From positions 4,588,001 through 4,652,000 of the forward strand of contig OZ245855.1 in assembly GCA_965229095.1 (NCBI GenBank): DNA of 64,000 bases. The letters run 5' to 3'. This stretch comes from Taibaiella sp965229095 (GTDB lineage: Bacteria > Bacteroidota > Bacteroidia > Chitinophagales > Chitinophagaceae). The notes under the pieces were generated by a model. The model was not told the DNA's origin. It did not search any database and worked only from the letters and a program-made list of their open reading frames with translations. Of this stretch, positions 18,305-26,369 are shown in pieces. Position numbers and translations under genes: made by a program. The number at the start of each line of letters is the position of its first letter. The first letter of the stretch is position 1.

Positions 18305-19201
18305 ATGAAAGACAAAAAGCTACAGGTTTTCGTTTCTTCAACTTATGCCGATTTAATCGAAGAGCGGCAGGCTGCTGTGGAAGCCATACTCTCGGCGGGG
18401 CATATTCCTGCCGGGATGGAATTGTTTTCTGCCGGTGATGAATCTCAAATGACTGTTATCGAACGGTGGATCGACGAGTCTGATGTATATCTGCTGATCC
18501 TCGGTGGAAGATACGGGAGTATAGAGCCTAAAACAGGTAAGAGCTATACGCATTTAGAATACGAATATGCCGTAAAGCAAAAGAAGCCCCTGTTTGCAGT
18601 CGTTATTTCCGAAAAATCACTGGACGAAAAAGTAAGGTTATTCAGCAGGACAGTATTAGAATTGGATAATGTAAAAGAATTTAAAGAATTTAAGTCTATC
18701 GTCTTATCCAATCTTGTGAAATTCTGGGACGATAAAAAGGATATCAAACTTGCCATTCATGAAACCTTGTCCGAGTTCAGCTATGTTAAAAAATTGACCG
18801 GCTGGATCAGGGGGGACAATAATGTAAACATGAACATTCTTGCAGAAGAAATAGCAAGATTGACAAAGGAGAATGCCGACCTAAGGGACAAGCTGAACAC
18901 CTGGGAAAGTAATATTTCAGCTTTGTACTCGGGGTTATCCTATGCACAAATGAAGGAGTTACTACAAAGAGAAAAAATACCCAGGACCGATCAATCCGTA
19001 TATGAGTTTTTTATCGATGTAGGGCCGAAGCTGTCAAAAGGAGTTTTGGTCGGAATGACGGAGAATGGCAGGTATGAACAACTGCTGACTTATAAGCTGG
19101 TGAATTTTTCCAAAACGAGTTCGGGAGCAAAATCCTATTTTTTTACAGACGACGGGCACAATTTTTACCTGAAAAACATGATTGAATCAAAAGTCAGCTA
19201 A
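18305..19201 (+). CDS. DUF4062-domain protein with coiled coil
   Basis: 298 residues, cytoplasmic. The N-terminal ~100 residues (LQVFVSSTYADLIEERQAAV, GDESQMTVIERWIDESDVYL, LLILGGRYGS, SYTHLEYEYA) are a DUF4062 domain, a flavodoxin/TIR-like fold commonly joined to STAND NTPases. Residues ~180-210 form a coiled coil (EEIARLTKENADLRDKL), and the last ~85 residues are an unidentified domain. It starts only 12 bp after the aldehyde dehydrogenase stop but is unrelated by function. Its last 8 bp overlap the convergent gene at 19194-19712. The DUF4062 domain is shared with the large STAND protein at 42051. A role in nucleotide sensing or defence is inference. Confidence 0.8.
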   Translation: MKDKKLQVFVSSTYADLIEERQAAVEAILSAGHIPAGMELFSAGDESQMTVIERWIDESDVYLLILGGRYGSIEPKTGKSYTHLEYEYAVKQKKPLFAVVISEKSLDEKVRLFSRTVLELDNVKEFKEFKSIVLSNLVKFWDDKKDIKLAIHETLSEFSYVKKLTGWIRGDNNVNMNILAEEIARLTKENADLRDKLNTWESNISALYSGLSYAQMKELLQREKIPRTDQSVYEFFIDVGPKLSKGVLVGMTENGRYEQLLTYKLVNFSKTSSGAKSYFFTDDGHNFYLKNMIESKVS

Positions 19202-19712
19202 TGTTATTCATTGGTTTTATAGTTGCCCGCAGTTCTTCCACTATTTGTGGTATAGGGTAATATTCGCCTGCATAAGCGTAAGGGTTCTTCTTCCTTTCCA
19301 TCGGTATTACGCAGTCGACAAAAAGGTAGACCCCACCTGCCTGGCATAAAAGCTTGACTGTTTCATAATCCAGGCATTTTGTTTGGTGCAGCATTGCGAT
19401 ATCCCTGTAGTAATACTTAATCGTATGGCGCGCCTCTTCCACTTGCAATGCCCACTCTTCCTCTTGTGTCGATGCCTGATGCCAAAAGTCTATAAAGGAC
19501 CCCCCGTAGCTTTTATCGTATTCGTTCCTGGACTTTCCCATGGTTATTAATGCCTGCTTCATCTTGTCTTCCGAATAGCGGATAATTAATTGATAGACGA
19601 TATCCACATTGCCCGGATTGTTTGCCTTTTTACGAACGAAACGGGTTGCAACAACAAGACTCGTGACCGCAGTCATGAGTAGGAGCATTAAAATCACTTG
19701 TGTAGGGTCCAC
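19194..19712 (-). CDS. Single-pass membrane protein of unknown function, convergent with the DUF4062 gene
   Basis: 172 residues from a GTG at 19712 (ATG 19688 is an alternative). One N-terminal membrane helix (~6-22), then a charged, largely helical cytoplasmic region with conserved-looking aromatic and Trp residues (GSFIDFWHQASTQEEEWALQVEEARHT is split here by a possible turn). No known domain is recognised with confidence; the architecture recalls small DUF4760-like proteins, but that is a guess. Its 3' end overlaps that of the DUF4062 gene by 8 bp, so the two transcripts are mutually antisense at the ends. Confidence 0.65.
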   Translation of the reverse strand: MDPTQVILMLLLMTAVTSLVVATRFVRKKANNPGNVDIVYQLIIRYSEDKMKQALITMGKSRNEYDKSYGGSFIDFWHQASTQEEEWALQVEEARHTIKYYYRDIAMLHQTKCLDYETVKLLCQAGGVYLFVDCVIPMERKKNPYAYAGEYYPIPQIVEELRATIKPMNNIS

Positions 19713-19847
19713 TATGTTTGGTTTTCTGCAATATAAAGGTTGGTCGTCACTTTTACAACTTTACAAGCCGGCGTATGCCCTGCTCTTCAGGTCGGTTGGC
19801 TTGGTGTCTTCATGTCTATTATTCCCTCCATGCCCGATAAAAGCGCT

Positions 19848-20282
19848 TTACTGGTACTTTTTCAAATTACTGCCATTAATCACCTCGACGTATTGCAGCT
19901 TGTTGCGGCTGCCCATAGCAAAGGCCAGGCCGCTCCGCATAAAGATTTGTTTGCTGACCCATTTATAATCGAAGCGGGTAATGTATTTTGTTTTTTTGTT
20001 GCTGATATAGCCGGCCAGCTCTTTTTGTTTGCTGCTGTCGCAAAAGACATACAGCGGTTTGTGCCGGGTATAAGCGGAGAGCACGCGCAGGGCCTGCGTA
20101 TTGCAGGAAGCGCACATCCTGGGCTCTACCACGATGTAATAAGCCGTGTCGGCCGCCGGGTATGTCTGTGGTGTGCCGGTCACCAGTTTTTCAAAGCCAA
20201 GGTAACTGGCATCCTTTACCTGGAAGCTCCACAGGAGCAGGCATAGTATGACCAGGCTAAAGCTCGTCCAGTTGCATTTCAT
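19848..20282 (-). CDS. Membrane-anchored CxxC protein, thioredoxin-like (tentative)
   Basis: 144 residues. An N-terminal helix (~7-23, FSLVILCLLLWSF) anchors or exports the protein. The rest contains YYIVVEPRMCASCNTQALRV, with a CASC pair preceded by a beta-strand, as in thioredoxin-like folds. It also has KPLYVFCDSSKQK and a C-terminal strand pattern (LQYVEVINGSNL) compatible with a short thiol-redox domain. It lacks the cis-Pro signature I would want for certainty. The start codon lies 26 bp inside the end of the upstream lipoprotein gene, so the two are coupled. Confidence 0.7.
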   Translation of the reverse strand: MKCNWTSFSLVILCLLLWSFQVKDASYLGFEKLVTGTPQTYPAADTAYYIVVEPRMCASCNTQALRVLSAYTRHKPLYVFCDSSKQKELAGYISNKKTKYITRFDYKWVSKQIFMRSGLAFAMGSRNKLQYVEVINGSNLKKYQ

Positions 20283-21408
20283 AATAGTAATATTGGTTGG
20301 TTTGCAGCGAACGCCCCCAGAAGCCCTTTGCGTAAGGCATATACTCGATACGGTTGATGAGGGCCGGCCCTATGTTGATCTCTCCCACGATTTGCAGGGA
20401 GGCATTCAATACCACGATGCTCCAGGGTTTATCTACGGGATCATTGATCGTGCTGTCGGCATTGTAGAAAGAGGACTTATGCTCTACCGTTCTGAAAAGA
20501 TAGGGGGAAGCATGATTGGTCACCAGGTCATTGTAGGCGGTATAGGAAAAGGCAAACTCGTTGATGTAATCTTTATTGTTGCTTTGGGCGGGGTCAAATA
20601 GGCGCTCCGGTTCGTCCACAACTGCAGAATGGGCATCGTAGGCCTGTGCCGGTTTTCCATCCGTATAAGCGTACAAAGAATCGGAGAGGTAATAATTCAC
20701 CAGGGTTTTACCGGCGAAGGTGTAGATGCTGGGAATATTGGTGTAGCCCAGGAATTGGTTGGTATAAGCGTTGGGAAAAGCACCAAAGACATTGGTGATA
20801 GCCGCGCTGTCTTTTTGCAATTGTATCGTTGCAAATTTGGGCTGCCTGAAATACTGGCTGTCTTCTCCGTACAGGGAAAGGATGGGGTAATAGAATTGCT
20901 GCTGTACGCTGCTGTAGGCAAATGGCCATCCCCGCATACGGGCTATAAGGTCTACGGGCTTATGGTCAAAGGCCAGATTGAGCGGTATGGTTTTCCTCAG
21001 TCTTCCCTCCATGGAGAACAAATAGATCTGGCCTTTTTCGGGAGATACCGCCCAGATGCTATCGGCATTGGTATATTCGAAACATTGGATCTTGTACACC
21101 CTCTTGATCCTTTTAAACGTGTCGAGAACCAGGTATTGGTTCTTGTTGGCCTTGTCAATACCGGTAAGTGCTGTATAGCCCGAGCGGGTGTTGCCCTGTA
21201 ATATCCAGTTGCTGCCTTTGTACTGGATAGGGTATATGGCCGTGTAGTTACGTTCCTGGTCATAAGGGAAATTGTTGGTCACGGAATCTTTCAGCAGCAC
21301 TTTTATTTCCCTGTTCTTTGTTTTTCCAGGCCGGTGCCCTTTGGCATTACAGGAATAGCAACAGCATATAAGTAAAGCCAGTACACCAGTGTATAGCAGG
21401 TATTTCAT
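20257..21408 (-). CDS. DUF4221-like lipoprotein (predicted beta-propeller)
   Basis: 383 residues from ATG 21408; the frame is open further upstream (21468), but MKYLLYTGVLALLICCCYSC is a clear lipoprotein signal with the lipid-modified Cys near residue 20. The mature part is beta-rich, with short repeating segments such as YTALTGIDKANKNQYLVLD, SIWAVSPEKGQIYLFSMEG and WSIVVLNASLQIVGEI, resembling the DUF4221/6-bladed propeller proteins common in Bacteroidota. Function is unknown. Middle gene of a three-gene minus-strand operon with a small lipoprotein upstream and the CxxC protein downstream. Confidence 0.75.
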   Translation of the reverse strand: MKYLLYTGVLALLICCCYSCNAKGHRPGKTKNREIKVLLKDSVTNNFPYDQERNYTAIYPIQYKGSNWILQGNTRSGYTALTGIDKANKNQYLVLDTFKRIKRVYKIQCFEYTNADSIWAVSPEKGQIYLFSMEGRLRKTIPLNLAFDHKPVDLIARMRGWPFAYSSVQQQFYYPILSLYGEDSQYFRQPKFATIQLQKDSAAITNVFGAFPNAYTNQFLGYTNIPSIYTFAGKTLVNYYLSDSLYAYTDGKPAQAYDAHSAVVDEPERLFDPAQSNNKDYINEFAFSYTAYNDLVTNHASPYLFRTVEHKSSFYNADSTINDPVDKPWSIVVLNASLQIVGEINIGPALINRIEYMPYAKGFWGRSLQTNQYYYYEMQLDEL

Positions 21409-21489
21409 GGGTTTGGTTTTGATAACGGCATTATCCCGGAAAGCATAAAGGCTTGCCGGGTACAGCAAGCCTTTATATCCGGTAAGCCC

Positions 21490-21975
21490 TTATTCGTAAA
21501 CAAAAGGAACGATCAGCAGGTTGTCGGTAATGGTCAGGTCGGCACGATCACCGAAAAGGTAAATGCGTCTTTTAGGATTAATATCATCCATATAAAAGCG
21601 GGAATACATTTTTTCACTGTTGACCATTTCCATGAATTCAGGATCGCCGGTCAACTGGGAAGGCAGGCATTCTGCGTTAGCCGGTTCGTTGAAAAAGGCC
21701 TTTATACCCTGAGGGGTACCGTCGTCGAGCGCGGCAAAAAGCATAGAAGAGAAGTTGGGTGTCAGGCACAGGATCACATCTTCCTTGCAGCCCCTGCCTA
21801 TACGGTCGCAATGCCGGGTCATAGGGTCCCAGGCTTCGCTTCCCATACTTACGAGTGACTGTGCATGAGGTTTAGTGTTGGTAGCTGGTTGTGGTGCTGT
21901 TTCCTGGTCCCGGTGGCAAGAGGACAGCAATAGTCCCCATATGCAAGCGGTTAACAGTAGCATTGGCTTCTTCAT
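21490..21975 (-). CDS. Small cysteine-containing lipoprotein, unknown function
   Basis: 161 residues from ATG 21975 (MKKPMLLLTACIWGLLLSSC gives a textbook lipobox ending at Cys20). The mature region has a flexible Pro/Thr linker, then a domain with four Cys (HCDRIGRGCKEDVILC and ECLPS) and a C-terminal beta-rich part (RIYLFGDRADLTITDNLLI). No family recognised. First gene of the operon with the DUF4221-like lipoprotein; the 81-bp gap contains a short inverted repeat (AAAGGCTTGC...GCAAGCCTTT, about 21447-21475). Confidence 0.7.
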   Translation of the reverse strand: MKKPMLLLTACIWGLLLSSCHRDQETAPQPATNTKPHAQSLVSMGSEAWDPMTRHCDRIGRGCKEDVILCLTPNFSSMLFAALDDGTPQGIKAFFNEPANAECLPSQLTGDPEFMEMVNSEKMYSRFYMDDINPKRRIYLFGDRADLTITDNLLIVPFVYE

Positions 21976-22075
21976 GTTGAGAATTTTTTGGTTATAAAAA
22001 AACAATAAACCAAAGTTGTTGAAAAAGCCGGAAACCAGGAAACCGCAAATCAGAAAGTTAAGTTAATCACTGTAT

Positions 22076-23212
22076 CTATAGCCGGACCAGCTTCACCTGG
22101 TCGTTGCCCAGGGAAGTTTTTAAAGTGATGAGGTAGATACCGGGTACAATGCCCGTTAAAGGTATCGTATAGAGGTTGTCTCCTTTTACCGTAGGGATAG
22201 CTGTATCCTTCCAGATCGTATTGCCCTGGAGATCCCTGAGCCATAAGCCGGCCTGCTCCGTTGTGTTCACCGAAAATGAAACCATTACAGCAGCGCCGCT
22301 GGCAGGATTGGGAAATACTTTGATATCGGGAGGGAAGAAAGGATTGCCGGCCGAATCGACAGAAGGTAATCTACGGCTATAGGTGCGGGTTACAAAGGCC
22401 AGGTGCGACTTGTTGAAAGAAGTGCGGTCGCCTTCCTCGGTAATCCCGAAATCGGCGAGAGCAAAGATGCCCGCCTTTATGGCAATTTCTTCGGAACTGA
22501 GGTTAATGGGTTGTTTGGCGAGCCGGTAATCCATATAGCCCCTGTGCTTGATCATAGGGATGGCTGCGGCAGCCTGGCTTGCAGCCAGTCCGGTAAACAG
22601 GTGGTCGGGATGGTCGCCGGTATTGTAATCCCGGTCGTGGTCCTGGTAATTGACCGAAACATTGTTCTGGTCCTTGGTTTCCGTTGTGATGATCGCCCTT
22701 ATGGTCTGTACTACATCCTGCCAGCCCTCATACGTTTCGGCGCTGTCGATAGAGGTGATCCGGCTTATCTTCTCATCGTGTAGGTATTCCAGGCTTTGTC
22801 CCAGATAGCCTGCGCTGTAACAGCCGTCGGGCAGTCGCATGAAATAGGTTTTTACATGCTTGTAGGGATAACATAAAAGCTGGTGATGGTTGATGGTCAC
22901 CCGTTTGGTACGGCAGCCGGAATCCACTACCGTTTTCATATCGGCACAAAAGCGGACGGAATTCAATACACCCCGTTCCCGCGAGCGTGCAAAGCGGAGA
23001 TTGGGCTTGGGGTCGTTATAGGAAGCATCTCCAGAAGTGGTAATGATAAAGATGACCTTATTGCTGGTATCCTGGATGTCGTTGTAAGCATCGTTGCCCA
23101 TAAACAATTGCCAATCGTCGGGATGGGCCACTATATAAACAGAAGTCTGGTTCTGGGCAAATATTAGAGAAGAGAAAAGAAAAAGAATCGCCGTAAGTAA
23201 AGAACGGTACAT
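22076..23212 (-). CDS. Secreted PIG-L-family deacetylase with T9SS sorting domain
   Basis: 378 residues with a signal peptide (1-19). The PIG-L/LmbE fold is shown by AHPDDWQLFMG near the start (metal-binding His and Asp; Trp follows where the family often has Glu) and the third ligand motif GDHPDHLFTG. Relatives remove N-acetyl groups from sugars such as GlcNAc-inositol or chitin-like oligosaccharides. The last ~75 residues (IKVFPNPASG ... GIYLITLKTS) are a type A T9SS domain, so the enzyme acts outside the cell, unlike most PIG-L enzymes. It is transcribed alone. Confidence 0.88.
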   Translation of the reverse strand: MYRSLLTAILFLFSSLIFAQNQTSVYIVAHPDDWQLFMGNDAYNDIQDTSNKVIFIITTSGDASYNDPKPNLRFARSRERGVLNSVRFCADMKTVVDSGCRTKRVTINHHQLLCYPYKHVKTYFMRLPDGCYSAGYLGQSLEYLHDEKISRITSIDSAETYEGWQDVVQTIRAIITTETKDQNNVSVNYQDHDRDYNTGDHPDHLFTGLAASQAAAAIPMIKHRGYMDYRLAKQPINLSSEEIAIKAGIFALADFGITEEGDRTSFNKSHLAFVTRTYSRRLPSVDSAGNPFFPPDIKVFPNPASGAAVMVSFSVNTTEQAGLWLRDLQGNTIWKDTAIPTVKGDNLYTIPLTGIVPGIYLITLKTSLGNDQVKLVRL

Positions 23213-23573
23213 GAAGCCTGATTTTGCAACTACAAACGTACTGCACCATTGGCAAAGTATCCCGGACCCGGGATTATTTATCCATTAACATTTAAAGCTC
23301 AATTCCGGGTACCCATTTTTTAAATTACCATGCTTTAGCTACACTTATTGTGTTTTAGCTACACTTGCTCAATTGCCCTTGCCCCCTCAAAAGCTATTGC
23401 GTTATTTTGATTGAGGTCAAAAGGGCTGTTATACTCCAGGTACCAGGAGTATACATATTGCCCGGCTTTTTCGTACTGCAGTAGGCAAAAGCCAAGACCT
23501 GGTAAAACCAAACGTTAACGCCGCCGCTTTTAAAAAGCAGCGTGGTATTATTTAACTCCAAAACTATTGTCAA
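23213..23573 (+). other. 361-bp divergent intergenic region with direct repeats and palindrome
   Basis: Lies between the divergent PIG-L and T9SS genes. It holds two exact 13-bp direct repeats TTTAGCTACACTT (23334-23346 and 23354-23366) with a 20-bp period, and a near-perfect 24-bp palindrome TATACTCC-aGGTACCa-GGAGTATA (23430-23453). No small gene is visible. Confidence 0.6.
23334..23366 (+). repeat. Pair of 13-bp direct repeats, 20-bp period (candidate operator)
   Basis: TTTAGCTACACTT occurs twice with a 7-bp spacer, so that equal positions fall on the same helix face two turns apart. This arrangement is typical of sites for dimeric regulators such as LytTR-type proteins. Located ~210-240 bp before the T9SS gene at 23574. 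Confidence 0.6.
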
Positions 23574-25241
23574 ATGAAAAAAACGCTAGCCTTAAAATGC
23601 AACAGATGGAATACTGCTGTCATGGGCGGGATGTTATGTTGCAGCTTGCTCTTTAGCACAGCGCCCCCGGCAGAGGCCCAAACCTGGAATGCAGCAACTT
23701 CTACGGAAGTCGCTTATCCATCGCTCTTTGGTCCGCCGCCCAGCACCTTTAACCTGGACAACAATGTAGCCCATATCTCCAATTACGCTTATAATTCCAA
23801 CCGGTTTGGCCAATATGTCGAGATTGCCGGCTGGTCCAGGAGTTATGGCGCCGGTGGCGGTGGCGGCTTTTCGTACGGCCTGGCCTCTTCGGGAACCCCA
23901 TATGCCGGACAGGGTGTGGAAGTAATACCCAATGCCGTTGATGTAAGGGTGGGTTACCTGGAGAGTGATGGCGCTTATATTGTAGTGGCTTATTTCGATA
24001 TCGCTACTATGAGCTATTATTGCCGGTTGTACCCCTGGCTGGCGCCCAATGTACTGGGTGCGCCTATAACCTATTTCCTGTACTCCGGTACGATTGATTA
24101 CCGCTGCAATATGGACATCAGCTATAATGCCAGTAAAGTGGCTATTACCTGGTGTACTAATAATGCGCTCTTTACGGCTGTAGGTATGCTGGCCGGCGGC
24201 GGCCTGCAATTCTCGCCCGGACTTCCGCCTACTTCTCCGGCTATCATGATAAGCGTTCCTTTTGCCGGAAGCCATGCAGCGGCAGATGTGGCCTTCCGTT
24301 TCGATCCTTTTTCCGGTACGGAGGTGCTGCATTATGCCTTTTTCGTCAATAATTTCCCGGTATCTTTTATCCGCGAGATCGAAATACCCTTTATGACCTT
24401 GTTTACGTCGACGTTGAGCGGTTATACCTATGCCGGTCCTGTGGACAATAACCCCGTGGTGGCTGCGACCGGTACTGGTCTGGTTATCCCACGACTGGAT
24501 TGCCCCGATGTGGGGCCTAACAGGTGGGCGTACACTTATACCGAGAATGACAGGGATATAATGGTACGCCTGGGTGCCGGCGGTCCCAATATCAACCTTA
24601 CCGGAGGTGGCCTGGTTACGCCTATCAATGCCTACAAGAATGTAAACCCATGTCTTGCTTATGATCAGATGGGGAACAATTTCTTTGTCTCCTGGGGTAC
24701 GACGGCAACCTCTTCCAGCTTTGCTTCCACGCAATCCTATGTAGCCATGGAGCTCAACAACGGTGGTGCCCTGGTTTCAGCTCCGGATTACCTGCTGGTG
24801 CCTGCTAACCCAAATACGGAGGCTTCCCCCGTACCTTTGGTTGCGTTAAGCAGACATGCCAATACTATGGGCGATCTCTACACCTCATTTTGTGAATATC
24901 CTAATCCTGACGTGATACTGGAACACAAAAACCATCCCTGGGCAAGCAGCACAGCCTGGCGTGGAAAGGGCATAGCCACTGCGCAGCAGGCGGCCGAGGG
25001 CATCAGCGTGTATCCGAATCCTTTCCGGAATAGCTTCCGGATCGAATCAAAGGATAACGGGCAAACCAAAGTAAGTGTAAGTGACCTCTTTGGCCGCCAA
25101 CTGGGTAGCTATCAGGGTGACCTCGAGTCCGTAAATGCCCAATTGAATCAACTGGGGAATACCCTGGCATCCGGAACTTACCTGCTGTCTGTTGTGCAGG
25201 GCAAACCGGCAGGCCAGGTATTTAAAGTCGTGAAACAATAA
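23574..25241 (+). CDS. Secreted T9SS protein of unknown function (beta-propeller-like)
   Basis: 555 residues. Signal peptide with a twin hydrophobic stretch (~15-36, ending AEAQ). The central ~430 residues are aromatic-, Gly- and Pro-rich with repeating strands (YIVVAYFDIATMSYYCRLYP, KVAITWCTNNALF, RWAYTYTENDRDIMV, NNFFVSWGTTA), suggesting a propeller or beta-helix. No catalytic motif is visible. The C-terminal ~75 residues, from GISVYPNPF to FKVVKQ, are a type A T9SS sorting domain. It has its own long leader with repeats and ends in a strong bidirectional terminator, so it is monocistronic. Confidence 0.85.
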   Translation: MKKTLALKCNRWNTAVMGGMLCCSLLFSTAPPAEAQTWNAATSTEVAYPSLFGPPPSTFNLDNNVAHISNYAYNSNRFGQYVEIAGWSRSYGAGGGGGFSYGLASSGTPYAGQGVEVIPNAVDVRVGYLESDGAYIVVAYFDIATMSYYCRLYPWLAPNVLGAPITYFLYSGTIDYRCNMDISYNASKVAITWCTNNALFTAVGMLAGGGLQFSPGLPPTSPAIMISVPFAGSHAAADVAFRFDPFSGTEVLHYAFFVNNFPVSFIREIEIPFMTLFTSTLSGYTYAGPVDNNPVVAATGTGLVIPRLDCPDVGPNRWAYTYTENDRDIMVRLGAGGPNINLTGGGLVTPINAYKNVNPCLAYDQMGNNFFVSWGTTATSSSFASTQSYVAMELNNGGALVSAPDYLLVPANPNTEASPVPLVALSRHANTMGDLYTSFCEYPNPDVILEHKNHPWASSTAWRGKGIATAQQAAEGISVYPNPFRNSFRIESKDNGQTKVSVSDLFGRQLGSYQGDLESVNAQLNQLGNTLASGTYLLSVVQGKPAGQVFKVVKQ

Positions 25242-25260
25242 TAAGTCCATTATCATCGGT

Positions 25261-25300
25261 ACAAAGAAATAGCCACGCTGCAGCGTGGCTATTTCTTTGT
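25261..25300. terminator. Perfect 40-bp palindrome, bidirectional terminator
   Basis: ACAAAGAAATAGCCACGCTG is followed directly by its exact reverse complement, with no spacer. It lies between the convergent T9SS and paaD-like genes and ends in TTTCTTTGT on both strands, so it can stop transcription from both sides. Confidence 0.88.
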
Positions 25301-25319
25301 ATGTAGCAGTATTTTTTGT

Positions 25320-25820
25320 TTAATGGCATTTGAAATGTTCGAAGGGCTCTTTGCAATCCAGGCAGCGGTACATGGATTTGCAACTGGTGGCGCCAAACTG
25401 GCTGATCATTTCGGTATGGCCGGAATGGCAATGTGGGCAAACGATTTCATCTTCTTCGAAGAGGGCCAGGGGATCTTTGGCTTTGCGCACAGGTGGTGCA
25501 ATGCCATAAGCCTTCATTTTGGCCTTGCCCTCTTCCGTGATCCAATCGGTGGTCCAGGCCGGGGCCAGTTGCATTTCTATACCTACTTTCCTGATCCCCC
25601 TGCCCATCAGGGCCATCCTGATCTGCATGCTGATAATGTCCATAGCCGGACAGCCGCTATAGGTAGGGGTGATGGTTACGGAAACCTCGCGGCCATCATC
25701 TATCAGGATCACATCGCGCACGATACCCAGGTCCAGGATAGATACGGCAGGTATCTCCGGGTCCGAGATCTCGGATAACCATTGGTAGACTTGCGGTATG
25801 GATAGTTGCGGCTCCGTCAT
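25320..25820 (-). CDS. paaD: 1,2-phenylacetyl-CoA epoxidase subunit D (PaaD-like)
   Basis: 166 residues. The N-terminal MIP18/DUF59 domain (SDPEIPAVSILDLGIVRDV ... TITPTYSGCPAMDII) carries the conserved Cys of Fe-S assembly factors. The C-terminus has a zinc-ribbon-like set CPHC...C...CLDC that is characteristic of PaaD. PaaD is needed to mature the di-iron monooxygenase PaaABCE, which epoxidises phenylacetyl-CoA. None of its usual partners is in the window, and a terminator closes it off downstream, so it stands apart from a paa operon here. Confidence 0.9.
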   Translation of the reverse strand: MTEPQLSIPQVYQWLSEISDPEIPAVSILDLGIVRDVILIDDGREVSVTITPTYSGCPAMDIISMQIRMALMGRGIRKVGIEMQLAPAWTTDWITEEGKAKMKAYGIAPPVRKAKDPLALFEEDEIVCPHCHSGHTEMISQFGATSCKSMYRCLDCKEPFEHFKCH

Positions 25821-25874
25821 GGATACAAATTTACCGATATCAAGGGGAATCTTTTATCGAAATAAGCAATCTGC

Positions 25875-26369
25875 TTATGCTTTCATCTTGTTGATGGTAT
25901 TGGTCGTGGAAAAACCTTCAACCGTAGGTACGATAACCGTCTGGCCGCCGTAGCTGCTCACGAAGTCATGGCCTACCACGGTTTCCGGCGTATAGTCGCC
26001 GCCTTTTACGATCACATCGGGACGGATCGCCTGGATCAGCTCCAGCGGGGTATCTTCATTGAACAAAGTAACCGCATCTACATACAACTGTGCTGCCAGG
26101 AGGAGCGCCCTTGACTGTTCATCGTTAACGGGACGGCTTTCCCCTTTCAGCTTTTTTACAGAAGCATCGGTATTGAGACCCAGCACCAGCTTATGGCCTG
26201 CTTCTGCGGCTGCCAGCAGGAGCGCTATATGGCCCTGATGCAGGATGTCGAAACAGCCATTGGTAAAAACGACCTTATATCCCTTTACCCGCCAGCCGGC
26301 GCAGAGATGCGCCAGCGCCTCGCGGCTCATGATCTTATCTTGTACGGTTTCTTTCTTGGATCGCTTCAT
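25875..26369 (-). CDS. rfaE2: D-glycero-beta-D-manno-heptose 1-phosphate adenylyltransferase
   Basis: 164 residues from ATG 26369; the frame is open to 26402 but the ATG fits the family length. Nucleotidyltransferase fold with the start FTNGCFDILHQGHIALL (HxGH motif), a GLNTDASVKKLKG loop and the closing FSTTNTINKM. It makes ADP-heptose from heptose 1-phosphate and ATP, for LPS core or O-antigen. This is the stand-alone second domain of HldE; the kinase domain is elsewhere. Its first 35 bp lie inside the end of the flippase gene, so the two are co-translated. Confidence 0.92.
   Translation of the reverse strand: MKRSKKETVQDKIMSREALAHLCAGWRVKGYKVVFTNGCFDILHQGHIALLLAAAEAGHKLVLGLNTDASVKKLKGESRPVNDEQSRALLLAAQLYVDAVTLFNEDTPLELIQAIRPDVIVKGGDYTPETVVGHDFVSSYGGQTVIVPTVEGFSTTNTINKMKA

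Noticed and set aside
23634..24734. Minus-strand open frame of 366 codons opposite the T9SS gene at 23574
   Set aside because: The plus-strand reading has signal peptide and sorting domain; the minus reading is Arg/His-rich and patternless.
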